From contig JBMQEM010000045.1 in assembly GCA_049363815.1 (NCBI GenBank), forward strand, positions 1-31,440: a stretch of 31,440 bases of DNA, in the 5' to 3' direction. Source of the DNA: JADKIH01 sp049363815 (GTDB lineage Bacteria; Bacteroidota; Bacteroidia; AKYH767-A; 2013-40CM-41-45). The notes below the pieces were generated by a model that saw only the letters and a program-made list of their open reading frames with translations, ran no database searches and was not told the DNA's origin. The stretch's first letter is position 1; each line of letters opens with the position of its first letter. This document shows positions 17,007 through 25,688 of the stretch, in pieces. Made by a program: the position numbers and the translations under genes.

Positions 17007-19625
17007 ATGAAAAAACAAATTACCTTATTCACTGTTGCCTTGCTGTTTTTTACTTATCAATCGTTTTCACAGATTGATGTAAAAACAGTTGACATGGCGA
17101 AAGTCAACCAGGCAAAACTTGACGGCAAATTTAACGGCAGCGAAAAGTACGTTAACTTTGATGCCCTGGGAAAAAACCCTTCACGTATTGCTCCCAATGT
17201 CCAATACGGAAATTCTGTAAACACTGCCAGCGGTTGTGCTTGCTGGATCCCACGCGATTCAACTTGGCAAGTTGCACAATTCGATGGATCAGGTGGTAGT
17301 GGTGGTCCAGGTGTACCTCCGGACTACAGGAACGACGACTGGTCTACTGTGCAGCTCACAGTGCCATTTCCATTTTGCTTTTATGGACAACAGGTAAATT
17401 TCTTTTACATTAATAACAATGGAAACGTTTCCATTAACAATGCTTATGCTACGTTCACAGCAAATTCGTTTCCGGATCCAACCTATTCAATGATTGCTCC
17501 TTTTTGGGCAGATGTGGATACACGTGGTGCTACAAGTGGTATCGTTTATTATCAGCTTACCCTTACACATCTTATTGTTCAATGGGAAAATGTTGGTTAT
17601 TTTAATTCGCATGATGATCTTGGAAATACTTTCCAATTGATCATTACAGACGGCTTTGATCCGTTATTACCTCCGGGTTCAAACGTTTCGTTTTGTTACC
17701 AGGATATGCAGTGGACGACAGGTGATGCTTCCGGTGGTACAAACGGTTTCGGCGGAACACCTGCAACAGTTGGTGTAAACAACGGAAACGGTGTTGACTA
17801 TATTCAAATTGGTTTGTTTGATCAGGCAGGTGCATCTTACGATGGCCCTTATGCAAACAATGACGGTATCGATGCTCTCGATAATCAGTCATTTATTTTC
17901 AATGTTTGCCAAAGCGGAAGCAATGTTCCACCGATCCTGAATTCTTCTCAGGCATGTGATACACTGACAGTTTGCGAAGGTGATACTTTATTTATTGAAG
18001 GTTCATTCTTATCTCCTGAACAGGGGCAGATCACGAGTGTAACTACAACATCCACCATGAGTGGGGTAACTGTGAATTCTATTCCCGGAAATACATCCAC
18101 CTTCACTATAGAGGTTGTTGGCCAGGCTTCAAACATCGGTTTGAATCAGTTAATGATAATTGCTACTGATGATGGTACACCGGCACAGTCATCGCAGCTA
18201 CCGGTTGTAATTAATGTTATACCGGGAGCAGTAGCCCAAATAGCAACTACTAACGTTAGTTGTCATGGCGGTCATAATGGTTCTGTAAACATGAATGTAG
18301 GCGGAACAGGTCCGTTTGAAATTATGTGGATGCCTGGAGAGCGAACAACTCCTAATCTTACGCATCTTACAGCAGGAACGTATAGTGTGAATGTGATCAG
18401 CCCTACCGGTTGCTCAACTTATCAGTACGTTACTATTACTGAACCTCCTGCTCTTGCGCTGACAATGACTTCACAAAATGCAGATTGTTCTGGGCAGCCG
18501 GGAAGTGCTTTCTGTGGAGTGACCGGAGGAACATCCCCTTATCTTTATAGCTGGAATACTACACCTGTTCAGAATACAAATTCAATTACCAATCTTACAG
18601 CAGGTACCTATATAGTAACAGTAACTGACAATAACAACTGTCGTTCTACTGCATCAGTTGAAATAGAGAGTTTCGTTGGATTTACAGGAAGTATGACTAC
18701 TACTCCTGCAACTTGTCAGGCTGCTGATGGTACAGCAAGCGTACAAATTACCGGAGGAAGCGGAAACTTCTCTTATTCATGGGTGCCATCAGTTAGTACA
18801 GGTGCTTCTGCAACAGGATTAACAGCTGGAATTTATTCCGTAACCGTAACTGACCTTGTAGACGGTTGTCAGCAGACATATACTGAAACCGTTGCCAATA
18901 CTGCAGGTATTGTAGCAAGTATTGTTTCGTCAGCGAATGCAACCTGTCAGTTCAGTGAAGATGGTTCAGCAACAGCAAGCGGATCAGGAGGAACACTTCC
19001 GTATTCTTATTTATGGATGCCGGGTGGATCAACTACTGCTTCAGTTACGAATCTTTCTCCGGGTACTTATACTGTTGAAGTATCAGACTATGTTGGTTGT
19101 CCGGATTATGCTACTGTAACAATTTCTTACGACTTCGCTTCACCGGTAATTGATCTTGGTGCAGATACAACAATTTGTATTGGAACAACACTTACGCTGG
19201 ATGCAGGACAGGGCTATCAGTATCTTTGGTCTGACAATTCCACTAACCAGACTCTGACTGTTTCTGCCGATGGAACATATTCCGTATTGATAACAGATGG
19301 AAATGGATGCGAAGGTTTTGACGCCATTGCAATCACAACGATCACATGTAATCCGAACAGAAGTACATCACCTTCTGACCGCAACAGTTCCATTTATCCA
19401 AATCCAAGTACAGGATTGATCGATATCACTTTTGGAAATGAAATAGCCGGTGTCGTTGAAATAAACATCGTTGATGCTTATGGAAAAACTCATTTCGTTT
19501 CAAAGGAAAATGCAAAAGCATATGATACCCGAAACTTTGATCTGAAAGAACTTTCTTCAGGAATTTATTTCGTCAAAATTTCCTTTGGAAATGAAACGCA
19601 AACGATCCGGATGATAAAAATGTAA
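17007..19625 (+). CDS. T9SS adhesin-like protein with nidogen-like domain and SprB repeats
   Basis: 872 residues from the ATG at 17007, which starts a good signal peptide (MKKQITLFTVALLFFTYQSFS). An in-frame ATG 60 bases upstream only adds an unlikely lead. Layout: signal 1-22; a nidogen-like (NIDO) domain about 110-300 (FYINNNGNVSINN, MIAPFWADVDTRG, IVQWENVGYF); an Ig/cadherin-like segment about 320-405; four SprB-type repeats of about 75 residues (405-480, 482-555, 558-630, 635-708), each with the core 'TAGTYxVTVTDxxGC'; another Ig-like unit (711-780) starting DLGADTTIC; and a type A T9SS sorting domain (about 795-872: SIYPNPSTGLIDITF, SSGIYFVKISFG). SprB repeats occur in gliding and surface adhesins of Bacteroidota. 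Adhesion or matrix binding is inferred. It is monocistronic and followed by a strong terminator. Confidence 0.88.
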   Translation: MKKQITLFTVALLFFTYQSFSQIDVKTVDMAKVNQAKLDGKFNGSEKYVNFDALGKNPSRIAPNVQYGNSVNTASGCACWIPRDSTWQVAQFDGSGGSGGPGVPPDYRNDDWSTVQLTVPFPFCFYGQQVNFFYINNNGNVSINNAYATFTANSFPDPTYSMIAPFWADVDTRGATSGIVYYQLTLTHLIVQWENVGYFNSHDDLGNTFQLIITDGFDPLLPPGSNVSFCYQDMQWTTGDASGGTNGFGGTPATVGVNNGNGVDYIQIGLFDQAGASYDGPYANNDGIDALDNQSFIFNVCQSGSNVPPILNSSQACDTLTVCEGDTLFIEGSFLSPEQGQITSVTTTSTMSGVTVNSIPGNTSTFTIEVVGQASNIGLNQLMIIATDDGTPAQSSQLPVVINVIPGAVAQIATTNVSCHGGHNGSVNMNVGGTGPFEIMWMPGERTTPNLTHLTAGTYSVNVISPTGCSTYQYVTITEPPALALTMTSQNADCSGQPGSAFCGVTGGTSPYLYSWNTTPVQNTNSITNLTAGTYIVTVTDNNNCRSTASVEIESFVGFTGSMTTTPATCQAADGTASVQITGGSGNFSYSWVPSVSTGASATGLTAGIYSVTVTDLVDGCQQTYTETVANTAGIVASIVSSANATCQFSEDGSATASGSGGTLPYSYLWMPGGSTTASVTNLSPGTYTVEVSDYVGCPDYATVTISYDFASPVIDLGADTTICIGTTLTLDAGQGYQYLWSDNSTNQTLTVSADGTYSVLITDGNGCEGFDAIAITTITCNPNRSTSPSDRNSSIYPNPSTGLIDITFGNEIAGVVEINIVDAYGKTHFVSKENAKAYDTRNFDLKELSSGIYFVKISFGNETQTIRMIKM

Positions 19626-19659
19626 AAATCTTTTTCTCTCCGGAAAAGAGAATTAAACG

Positions 19660-19704
19660 AAAACGGGATACGATTGATCAATTCAATTGTATCCCGTTTT
19701 TTTT
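19660..19704. terminator. Rho-independent terminator after the SprB-repeat gene
   Basis: A 17-bp stem with one G-U pair: AAAACGGGATACGATTG (19660-19676) and CAATTGTATCCCGTTTT (19684-19700), loop of 7, followed by a run of 8 T (19697-19704). It lies 35 bases after the plus-strand stop. The A-tract on the other side makes it usable also by the convergent VOC gene, whose stop is at 19723. Confidence 0.88.
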
Positions 19705-19722
19705 GAAACAATAATCGCGAGT

Positions 19723-20175
19723 TTACTTCTTTCCGATTTCTTCAGCCAGCCCGATGAGGAGTCCTTCTACTCCCCGGATGTAGCAGAGTCTATAGGAGTT
19801 TTCGTATTGAACTATTTCCCCAACAAGACGTGCACCGTGTTTTGTTAGTCGTGTTACCATTTCGTCGATATCTGCAACAGTGAACATGATCCGCAAATAA
19901 CCAAGCGAGTTGACAGCAGAATTACGGTGATCTGAAACGATAGCGGGATGTATAAAATGTGATAACTCGATCCGGCTATGACCATCCGGAGTGACCATCA
20001 TTGCGATTTCAACACGTTGATCTCTGACACCGGTAACCCGGCCGGCCCACTCGCCTTCAATCACAGCTCGCACTTCAAGTCTCAGTCCGATCTCACTAAA
20101 AAAAGCAACAGCATCATCTAAAGATTCTACAACGATACTAACGTTGTCCATTCTGAGTAATTTATTTGCTGACAT
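19723..20175 (-). CDS. VOC (glyoxalase/bleomycin resistance) family protein
   Basis: A 150-residue cytoplasmic VOC-fold protein: two beta-alpha-beta-beta-beta halves, LLRMDNVSIVVESLDDAVAF with FSEIGLRLEVR, then LGYLRIMFTVADIDEMVTRL with HGARLVGEIVQYENSYRLCYIRG and the end VEGLLIGLAEEIG. Members include glyoxalases, dioxygenases and resistance proteins. The metal ligands cannot be assigned with confidence, so the activity is open. Its start is 6 bases after the stop of the DUF1801 gene, so the two are one transcript. The end is shared with the convergent SprB-repeat gene's terminator. Confidence 0.85.
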   Translation of the reverse strand: MSANKLLRMDNVSIVVESLDDAVAFFSEIGLRLEVRAVIEGEWAGRVTGVRDQRVEIAMMVTPDGHSRIELSHFIHPAIVSDHRNSAVNSLGYLRIMFTVADIDEMVTRLTKHGARLVGEIVQYENSYRLCYIRGVEGLLIGLAEEIGKK

Positions 20176-20181
20176 AAATTT

Positions 20182-20607
20182 TCAATTCTGATTTTCAAAT
20201 CCAAACTTAATCGCTTCCTGAAGGACATCCAAATTAATATCCTTGATCGTTTTGAATTTAATACAATAACCTGTCACATTTGCCTTTCCTAATTTCTTCC
20301 CAAAAGTTTTTGCCAAATAGGTCTTATCGCTGAGACCAAGGATATAGACAGATATACCGGTAGTGTTTGCACTCAGGCCGATCTGATAAAACTCTCTGGA
20401 CTTCCCCCCGGCTAATTTCATAGTTTGCATACCATATCCGATATTCGGATTAGAAACAGTTTTACCTTCTTCATTCTTTCCATCCAGAAACCAAAGTTTA
20501 CAGGATGGTTTAATTTTCAGGATCAGGCGATGCAGCTCCTGCATTTCGCTGATCTTTTGTTCCGGCTGATTACCGATATAAGCCTTGATCTGTTCTTTTA
20601 CGTTCAT
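20182..20607 (-). CDS. DUF1801-family protein
   Basis: A 141-residue cytoplasmic protein resembling the DUF1801 group. It has an N-terminal helix MNVKEQIKAYIGNQPEQKIS followed by MQELHRLILKIKPSCKLWF, then a strand-rich middle (GYGMQTMKLAGGKSREFYQI, GLSANTTGISVYILGL), and a KTFGKKLGKANVTGYCIKFK stretch with the typical KLGK(G/A)xxCIRF-like motif, ending in a short helix. The biochemical role of this family is not established. It is followed after 6 bases by the VOC gene and preceded at 69 bases by the SRPBCC gene, so it is part of a run of small genes (ArsR, SRPBCC, DUF1801, VOC) on one strand. Confidence 0.8.
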   Translation of the reverse strand: MNVKEQIKAYIGNQPEQKISEMQELHRLILKIKPSCKLWFLDGKNEEGKTVSNPNIGYGMQTMKLAGGKSREFYQIGLSANTTGISVYILGLSDKTYLAKTFGKKLGKANVTGYCIKFKTIKDINLDVLQEAIKFGFENQN

Positions 20608-20676
20608 GAACTTATAAAATTAGGAATTGCTTGTTTCTCTCTTCAAAGTTGATCTGAAAGAAATTACATGAGCGAA

Positions 20677-21171
20677 TTATTTTTTAGATAAAACAATCAA
20701 TAGTTTTTCCAGATTTTCCAATGTCATTGTGAATCCAATTTTGAATCCATCCAATAACTTCTCCATTCTTTCAAATGACTCATTAAAAATAGTAATATTC
20801 ACTTTAGTGATACCATTTTGTTCACTGAAATTGTATTCCCATTCTGATCCGGGCAACTGCGGATTCTCATCCTTGTCCGCAAATGCATTTAACATCTTGA
20901 AATGAGTTTTAGGTCTTATTGACGTAAATTCCTGAAGTATCCAGCCTTCCTTACCATCGGGGCCCACCATGGAATAAAATCTTTTTCCGCCTACCACAAA
21001 ATTCATGTATTTTGTTTTTGCAACGAATGGTTCCGGTGCATTCCATTGATCGAGAATTTCCGGCTTGGTAAAGGCATCCCATACCAGGGAAAGATCAGCA
21101 TCAAATTCTCGTGTAATGTATACTGTCTTGGCTGCCATGTCGGCCGTAAAATCAAAAATCAGGTCTTTCAT
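20677..21171 (-). CDS. SRPBCC/AHSA1 domain protein paired with an ArsR regulator
   Basis: A 164-residue AHSA1/START-like protein. Family features in order: KTVYITREFDADLSLVWDAF, TKPEILDQWNAPEPF, the loop GGKRFYSMVGPDGKEGWILQ, the strand TSIRPKTHFKMLNAF, TKVNITIFNES, and a C-terminal helix with GFTMTLENLEKLL. The WDAFTKPE...W pattern is the usual one for stand-alone bacterial AHSA1 proteins. The start overlaps the ArsR stop by four bases (ATGA), so translation is coupled. The ArsR-SRPBCC pair is very common in bacteria, but its ligand is unknown. Expression should follow the repeats upstream of the ArsR gene. Confidence 0.87.
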   Translation of the reverse strand: MKDLIFDFTADMAAKTVYITREFDADLSLVWDAFTKPEILDQWNAPEPFVAKTKYMNFVVGGKRFYSMVGPDGKEGWILQEFTSIRPKTHFKMLNAFADKDENPQLPGSEWEYNFSEQNGITKVNITIFNESFERMEKLLDGFKIGFTMTLENLEKLLIVLSKK

Positions 21172-21488
21172 TTTTTCTGTTTTTTAAGTGTTATCAATAC
21201 TTTATCAAGTTGATTAAATTGAGTTTCCCAGCTTTTCCTGAACTGTGCTAACCATTTGTCCAGTTCCTGCATTTTTTTCGGATTGAAATGATAATAAATT
21301 TCACGACCAGATTGTTCCGGCCTGATCAGCTCACATTCCTGCAATACTTTAATATGTTTGGAAACAGCCTGCCGGCTCATATCAAATTTTTCGGCCATCA
21401 CTGTTGGTGTCAACGCCTGGATGGCAATTAATGCCAAGATTGCCCTTCGGGTGGGGTCAGCGATGGCCTGAAATAGATCCTGTTTCAT
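21168..21488 (-). CDS. ArsR-family winged-helix transcriptional repressor
   Basis: A 106-residue winged-helix protein. MKQDLFQAIADPTRRAILAL is the typical ArsR N-terminus, followed by the recognition helix region TVMAEKFDMSRQAVSKHIKVLQECE and the wing SGREIYYHFNPKKMQEL. There is no cysteine-rich metal-binding motif of the ArsR/SmtB type (only one Cys, in LQECE), so this is a non-metal member of the kind that travels with SRPBCC genes. It probably represses its own operon, which includes the SRPBCC gene with a 4-base overlap. Two 16-base dyads lie 19-60 bases upstream of the start. Confidence 0.92.
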   Translation of the reverse strand: MKQDLFQAIADPTRRAILALIAIQALTPTVMAEKFDMSRQAVSKHIKVLQECELIRPEQSGREIYYHFNPKKMQELDKWLAQFRKSWETQFNQLDKVLITLKKQKK

Positions 21489-21506
21489 TTTTTTAATATA
21501 AGTTAC

Positions 21507-21548
21507 GCAACTTCAAGGTTGCAAATATATATGCAACTTTTGAGTTGC
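21507..21548. promoter_or_regulatory. Tandem inverted repeats upstream of the ArsR gene, candidate operator
   Basis: Site 1 is 21507-21522, GCAACTTCAAGGTTGC (arms GCAAC/GTTGC). Site 2 is 21533-21548, GCAACTTTTGAGTTGC (arms GCAACT/AGTTGC, perfect). Their centres are 26 bases apart. Between them, GTTGCA (21518-21523) and TGCAAC (21532-21537) form a third dyad. The position, 19-60 bases before the ArsR start, and the symmetry fit an autorepression operator for a dimeric winged-helix protein. Confidence 0.7.
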
Positions 21549-21668
21549 GCAAATTTTTTTACAAGTATTTTTAAGTTTTAATAAGGGTCCAGACAAAATA
21601 GCTGTTCTTACAGAGCGCAATTTGTTCATCTGTCTCATAAAGTCTCAATTAAACCGAAAGAAATAATG

Positions 21669-22067
21669 TTACTTCATTTTCTCTGCGAATGCAATTATAT
21701 GTCCGTCCGGGTCAGAAAAATAGCACACCTTGTCACCCCACTCACGGTCGCTAACAGGACTTATTAATTTTGCTCCGCATTTGATTGCATTATCAAATTC
21801 AACCCGGATATTTTCAACATAAAAATATAATTCACATCTTGGAATTCCATTTCCGGAATCCGGATGAGGCATTTCATTTCCTAAAATTCTTGCTATGCCT
21901 TTATTCGGCATTATTCCTATTTTACAATTTTCAGCTAAGAAAAATTCCGTCATACCCGGAACGTTCAATTCCGGATCTTTACGAAAAATACTTTTGTAAA
22001 ACCTGCAACTAGCCTCCTGATCATTGACATACAGAATTGTCTCAATTAGTTTAATATGGCTGATCAT
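21669..22067 (-). CDS. VOC (glyoxalase-like) family protein
   Basis: 132 residues from the ATG at 22067, which gives MISHIKLIETILYVNDQEAS, a normal VOC start. In-frame ATGs at 22097 and 22139 would extend the N-terminus by 10 or 24 residues with a poor fold. The fold halves are seen: ETILYVNDQEASCRFYKSIF, then ELYFYVENIRVEFDNAIKCG, KLISPVSDREWGDKVCYFSD and PDGHIIAFAEK. The PDGHIIAFAE end and WGDKVCYFSDPDG are typical of the bleomycin-resistance/dioxygenase branch. No substrate can be read. It is separated from the ArsR operon by 180 bases and is on the same strand, so its own promoter is likely. It is not closely similar to the VOC gene at 19.7 kb. Confidence 0.8.
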   Translation of the reverse strand: MISHIKLIETILYVNDQEASCRFYKSIFRKDPELNVPGMTEFFLAENCKIGIMPNKGIARILGNEMPHPDSGNGIPRCELYFYVENIRVEFDNAIKCGAKLISPVSDREWGDKVCYFSDPDGHIIAFAEKMK

Positions 22068-22386
22068 TTTTTTGTTGGTTATTAAAGTGTCATCCATTCT
22101 CTTTATTCGATAGATTGAAAGATCGAATGGACATTTCACCTGTTCATTGATAAACCAAAGCTACTCAATTTCCATGTCTAACTACGTAAGTGAAGGATGT
22201 AATTTTACTTGTTTACACATCGATTTAAAATAAATATGAGTAAGTTTGACGAGGCAATCATAAATCACCCATTCAGGCTAAACAAGAGAATTTCTATTTC
22301 AAAATAATAACTTCATTTCCAGTCCTGCCGTCATGGAAAAACGCTGTATATTTTGAAACAGAAATTAATTAACAAACTTAAAAAAT

Positions 22387-23316
22387 ATGGCATCAGGTTT
22401 TTTCGCATTATTAGATGATATTTCAGCTTTGGTAAAAGTAAGTGCTGCCAGTCTGGACGATGTACCTGCTCAGGTCACCAAGACAACCGGAAAAGTCTCA
22501 GGTATTGTTATTGACGATACAGCAGTAACTCCAAAGTATGTCGTTGGCCTTGATCCTTCGCGGGAACTCACTATCATTTTTAAAATTGCCAAAAAATCTC
22601 TGATCAATAAATTACTTATTCTGAGTCCGGCTGCTTTGTTGCTTGGTTACTTTGCACCTTGGGCCATCACACCTGTTTTAATGTTGGGTGGTGCTTATTT
22701 ATGTTTCGAGGGTTATGAAAAAGTACATTCTATGTTCAGCAAGCATGATGAACCGAATATTCAAGCTGAGCAGATCAAGGCCATAACTCCGGAGGAGTTG
22801 GAAAAGGAACGTGTAACCGGTGCTGTCCGTACGGATATAATCTTGTCAGCAGAAATTATTGCAATTGCATATAGTCAGGTAGTAGGAAATCCGATACTAA
22901 ATCAGATCGCAGTGATGCTTGCTGTTGCGGTCTTCATTACGATTGCAGTTTATGGCTTTGTTGGTTTAATTGTTAAACTGGATGACATTGGAGTGCATTT
23001 AGCACAGGAAAAATATCATCGCATTACCAGGAATTTCGGGCGTGGGATAGTAAAAGCGATGCCGCCTTTTTTACGTGTCCTGAGTGTTATAGGTACTGCC
23101 GCTATGCTTTGGGTTGGCGCTGAGATCATTGCTCATGGCATTCCGTTTACAAACCATTTACTCCATGATCTCGAACAGAACTTATCAGAAATGCCGGCTG
23201 TTGCATGGTTTGTCAAAGTACTGTGTTGTGCAATTGGAGGATTGATCTTAGGTTTTGTTGTGGAGAAAATTGTGTTGGTGGTAAAGAGTGTTTTTAAAAA
23301 GAAAAAGGCAGCATAA
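22387..23316 (+). CDS. DUF808 family inner-membrane protein (YedI-like)
   Basis: A 309-residue integral membrane protein resembling E. coli YedI in length and pattern. It starts MASGFFALLDDISALVKVSA, then LDDVPAQVTKTTGKVSGIVI, the DDTAVTPKYVVG motif, and hydrophobic segments including NKLLILSPAALLLGYF, AWFVKVLCCAIGGLILGFVV and VFITIAVYGFVGLIV. It ends in a basic tail (KSVFKKKKAA). No substrate or function is established for this family. The gene is convergent with the 135-residue gene, with 72 bases between stops. The 247 bases before it hold no recognised gene, only a 23-codon open frame I do not trust. Confidence 0.9.
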   Translation: MASGFFALLDDISALVKVSAASLDDVPAQVTKTTGKVSGIVIDDTAVTPKYVVGLDPSRELTIIFKIAKKSLINKLLILSPAALLLGYFAPWAITPVLMLGGAYLCFEGYEKVHSMFSKHDEPNIQAEQIKAITPEELEKERVTGAVRTDIILSAEIIAIAYSQVVGNPILNQIAVMLAVAVFITIAVYGFVGLIVKLDDIGVHLAQEKYHRITRNFGRGIVKAMPPFLRVLSVIGTAAMLWVGAEIIAHGIPFTNHLLHDLEQNLSEMPAVAWFVKVLCCAIGGLILGFVVEKIVLVVKSVFKKKKAA

Positions 23317-23388
23317 CCGGCCGCTAGTATTCAGCAAGTATTTAAAGACTGTGGTCTTGTTACAGATCTTTCCGTGCTTGTTACGCTG

Positions 23389-23796
23389 TTACTTTGCTTT
23401 CATTTTGTTACCCTTTGCATCATGCGTCACTTCTGCAAGTCCGAGTTTCTCCATTAATGGTGGAATATACATTCCAAAGCGTCCACGTAGTCCTTTTTTC
23501 AGTCCATACCAACCTTTAACCGGATTTTTTTCTGAACGCCCCCATGCTTCAACAGTTCCTTCCTTTGCAGGTTTTTGTTCGTCAGCACTTCCAAGTTCCA
23601 TCCAGTCACCATGCTTTTTTAACATTGCATGCAGGTCATCCAGACATCGCATGTCGTATAGCAATACCGTTTTACCTACGGTGCAAACCAATACTTCTTT
23701 GCCGTCTTTTTCATCTACATGCATTGTGTATTCGCTTGAAAGTGGCGGTGTCTTCAACACCATTGGTTTTTCTTTTGTGCCAATTTTGTATGCCAT
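23389..23796 (-). CDS. Conserved-looking hypothetical protein, 135 residues
   Basis: A 135-residue soluble protein I do not recognise. It starts MAYKIGTKEKPMVLKTPPLS and has a strand-rich first half (YTMHVDEKDGKEVLVCTVGK, TVLLYDMRCLDDLHAMLKKH), then a lysine- and glycine-rich second half with GRSEKNPVKGWYGLKKG and LRGRFGMYIPPLMEKLGLAE, and a basic end. The base composition is like its neighbours and the reading frame is long for its region, so I believe it is a real gene rather than a shadow. It is convergent with the DUF808 gene. No motif suggests an enzyme. The 231 bases between it and the LVIVD gene show no clear feature. Confidence 0.65.
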   Translation of the reverse strand: MAYKIGTKEKPMVLKTPPLSSEYTMHVDEKDGKEVLVCTVGKTVLLYDMRCLDDLHAMLKKHGDWMELGSADEQKPAKEGTVEAWGRSEKNPVKGWYGLKKGLRGRFGMYIPPLMEKLGLAEVTHDAKGNKMKAK

Positions 23797-24027
23797 AATA
23801 TTTAGATTTACTTGATTACTTTTTCAGCTTATTTATTGAAAACCGTTTTAATTTATTTTCTGATGAGTTACCGCCAGCAAAACAAATTCAATCCGAGTTT
23901 TATTTATACTTTTCATAATATCTCTTTAAAAAAACAATGATCGGCTCCCCTTCTACTTTTCTATATAATTTTTTAATCTACTGCCGTCAAACAACCCGAG
24001 CATGGATCTTTTAGCCGATAATAATCG

Positions 24028-25461
24028 TTAATTTATTATTATCTTCCTTGTAATGCGTTCATCATTTGTATTGATCGATAGAAAATAAATTCCTTCTGCA
24101 AATGATGATACGTCCATTGCATATTCTTTTTTATGTATATCAAAATCAATATAAACAACTTTACCCAAAGAATTGAGCACGCCAATATCTCTTATTTCAG
24201 CATTTCCTGTAATTAGTAATTTCTCACTTTGATTTGGGTTAGGATAAACACTTATAGAAACAGTTTTTCCGGGAGCTTCATAAACAGATGCCGGAATGGT
24301 AGTGACATTATAATCTAATAACTTTAAACCTCCCGGATCCGCAAAAAAAGGTGTAAAGGGAGGAATATGAACAGGTGTATGAATAAAACTTAATACAACT
24401 TTATCATTCCAAACATCCAAGCCATGGGTGGCAAGTGTATCGTTCAGATTTATGAACTCCCCAACTTTTAGCACGTTCAAAGCATTAGTTACATCAAATA
24501 CAAACAATTCAGATTGACCAGCCGAAACAAAAAGCAGACTATCATTATTTGACAGCACAACTTCATTCGTATGTAAATCTGCACCACTCCAATTTGAGCT
24601 GTTACAACCCCATGGATTATACCACTGAACAGAAGTAAATGGAATAGTGCTTATGTCCAGCACTTCCAGTCCACAATAATCAACAGACACAAAAGCGAAA
24701 TTCCCTTTAATAGCAATATCATTATAAGCCGCAGCAGCTTGTGAATTCAGAGAATTATTGATGTACTTATAGATTTCAACAGGATTGGTTTTACTTATAA
24801 CGTCAATAACACGAATACCACCTCTGTCAAAACAAACAAAGAGTGTATCATTCCTGTATTTTAAGCCTCTTGCATTATGGGCATTGGTGGAAGGGGCAGG
24901 AAAATTTAAATCTAATTGCAAATGTGATTTGAATACTATATCGTTTTCATTTGAAATGTCCAGAATTATTATACCATCAGTCATTGTAGACAGGTATGCA
25001 TAGTTACCATCAAGTATCAGATGAGAAATGCCATGGTCGAAGAGTGTACTATCCCAAATATCTTTTATGATTGGTGAATTCGGAATTGATATATCAAGAA
25101 TAGCTAACCCTGATGATGAATTTGAGTTCACTTGAAAATCACCTATACCAACGAATAACGAATTTCCCCTTTGTTCAATTGTTGATACGTCCAGGTTATT
25201 AAAATTGGCGACACCAAAATCTAAAATTGGATTAATTACAGAAGAAGCAGAGACATCATAAATTCCTAAACCCGATTCCATATTTGCTGAATATACAATG
25301 TTCATCCCATTTCGTTTGTCAAACAAAGATGTGTAAGATGATTTTACCGGAAAGGAAGGAAACAGATGAACAGCTTGTTCAGTAAAGCTAACTGTGTCAA
25401 TTTGGGAATAAGACATAACAGAACATGTCATTGTTAACAGTGTAATGATTATCTTTTTCAT
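24028..25461 (-). CDS. LVIVD-repeat beta-propeller protein with T9SS sorting domain
   Basis: A 477-residue exported protein. Signal peptide MKKIIITLLTMTCSVMSYSQ. The middle is a series of about 45-50-residue LVIVD-type repeats with the core 'LFVGxGDxGLAILDISxPxxP', such as SGLAILDISIPNSP, DGIIILDISNENDI, GGIRVIDVISKTNP, CGLEVLDIS and SELFVFDVTNALNV. These fold as blades of a beta-propeller. The C-terminus (about 395-477) is a T9SS type A domain: ISVYPNPNQSEKLLITGNAEI, then EGIYFLSINTNDERITRKIII. It is probably exposed on the surface or released. Binding or adhesion is the common guess for such propellers. It is not in an operon, with over 200 bases on each side. Confidence 0.85.
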   Translation of the reverse strand: MKKIIITLLTMTCSVMSYSQIDTVSFTEQAVHLFPSFPVKSSYTSLFDKRNGMNIVYSANMESGLGIYDVSASSVINPILDFGVANFNNLDVSTIEQRGNSLFVGIGDFQVNSNSSSGLAILDISIPNSPIIKDIWDSTLFDHGISHLILDGNYAYLSTMTDGIIILDISNENDIVFKSHLQLDLNFPAPSTNAHNARGLKYRNDTLFVCFDRGGIRVIDVISKTNPVEIYKYINNSLNSQAAAAYNDIAIKGNFAFVSVDYCGLEVLDISTIPFTSVQWYNPWGCNSSNWSGADLHTNEVVLSNNDSLLFVSAGQSELFVFDVTNALNVLKVGEFINLNDTLATHGLDVWNDKVVLSFIHTPVHIPPFTPFFADPGGLKLLDYNVTTIPASVYEAPGKTVSISVYPNPNQSEKLLITGNAEIRDIGVLNSLGKVVYIDFDIHKKEYAMDVSSFAEGIYFLSINTNDERITRKIIIN

Positions 25462-25640
25462 TTTCCGTACTATTTATAACTCCCAATGTCCGGTATTTAA
25501 GGGAGATTCGAATTTACAAACGATTTCAATATATAACCAGTGTTTTTGTTTTTTCATTTTAAATAAAAAAATCGGTTTAAGTTTAAAACTTTCAATGTAT
25601 AAGCTGATGAAGCCGTTTTAATTGATAAAAAGAGAGATCT

Positions 25641-25675
25641 GATTTTATATGGGTTGTGTACCGCCCATAAAAATC
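25641..25675 (-). terminator. Hairpin downstream of the 207-residue membrane protein gene
   Basis: Stem of GATTTTATATGGG (25641-25653) and CCCATAAAAATC (25664-25675), with a 10-base loop and one bulged base. It sits 13 bases after the minus-strand stop at 25689. The T-tract is short, so it may be only a weak terminator. Confidence 0.4.
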
Positions 25676-25688
25676 AGCGCCTGCCTTA

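Noticed and set aside
18240..19130. Repeated segments that could suggest a tandem DNA repeat or CRISPR
   Set aside because: They are diverged SprB-type protein repeats in frame; the DNA is not repeated exactly and no spacers are present.
22236..22307. 23-codon frame starting MSKFDEAIINHPF before the DUF808 gene
   Set aside because: Too short, with no ribosome-binding signal or conserved pattern that I can see; could be chance.
23288..23815. Plus-strand open frame of 175 codons overlapping the 135-residue gene and the DUF808 gene end
   Set aside because: The translation is rich in Ser, Phe, Pro and Cys with no domain pattern. It is the shadow of the minus-strand gene, whose composition is protein-like.
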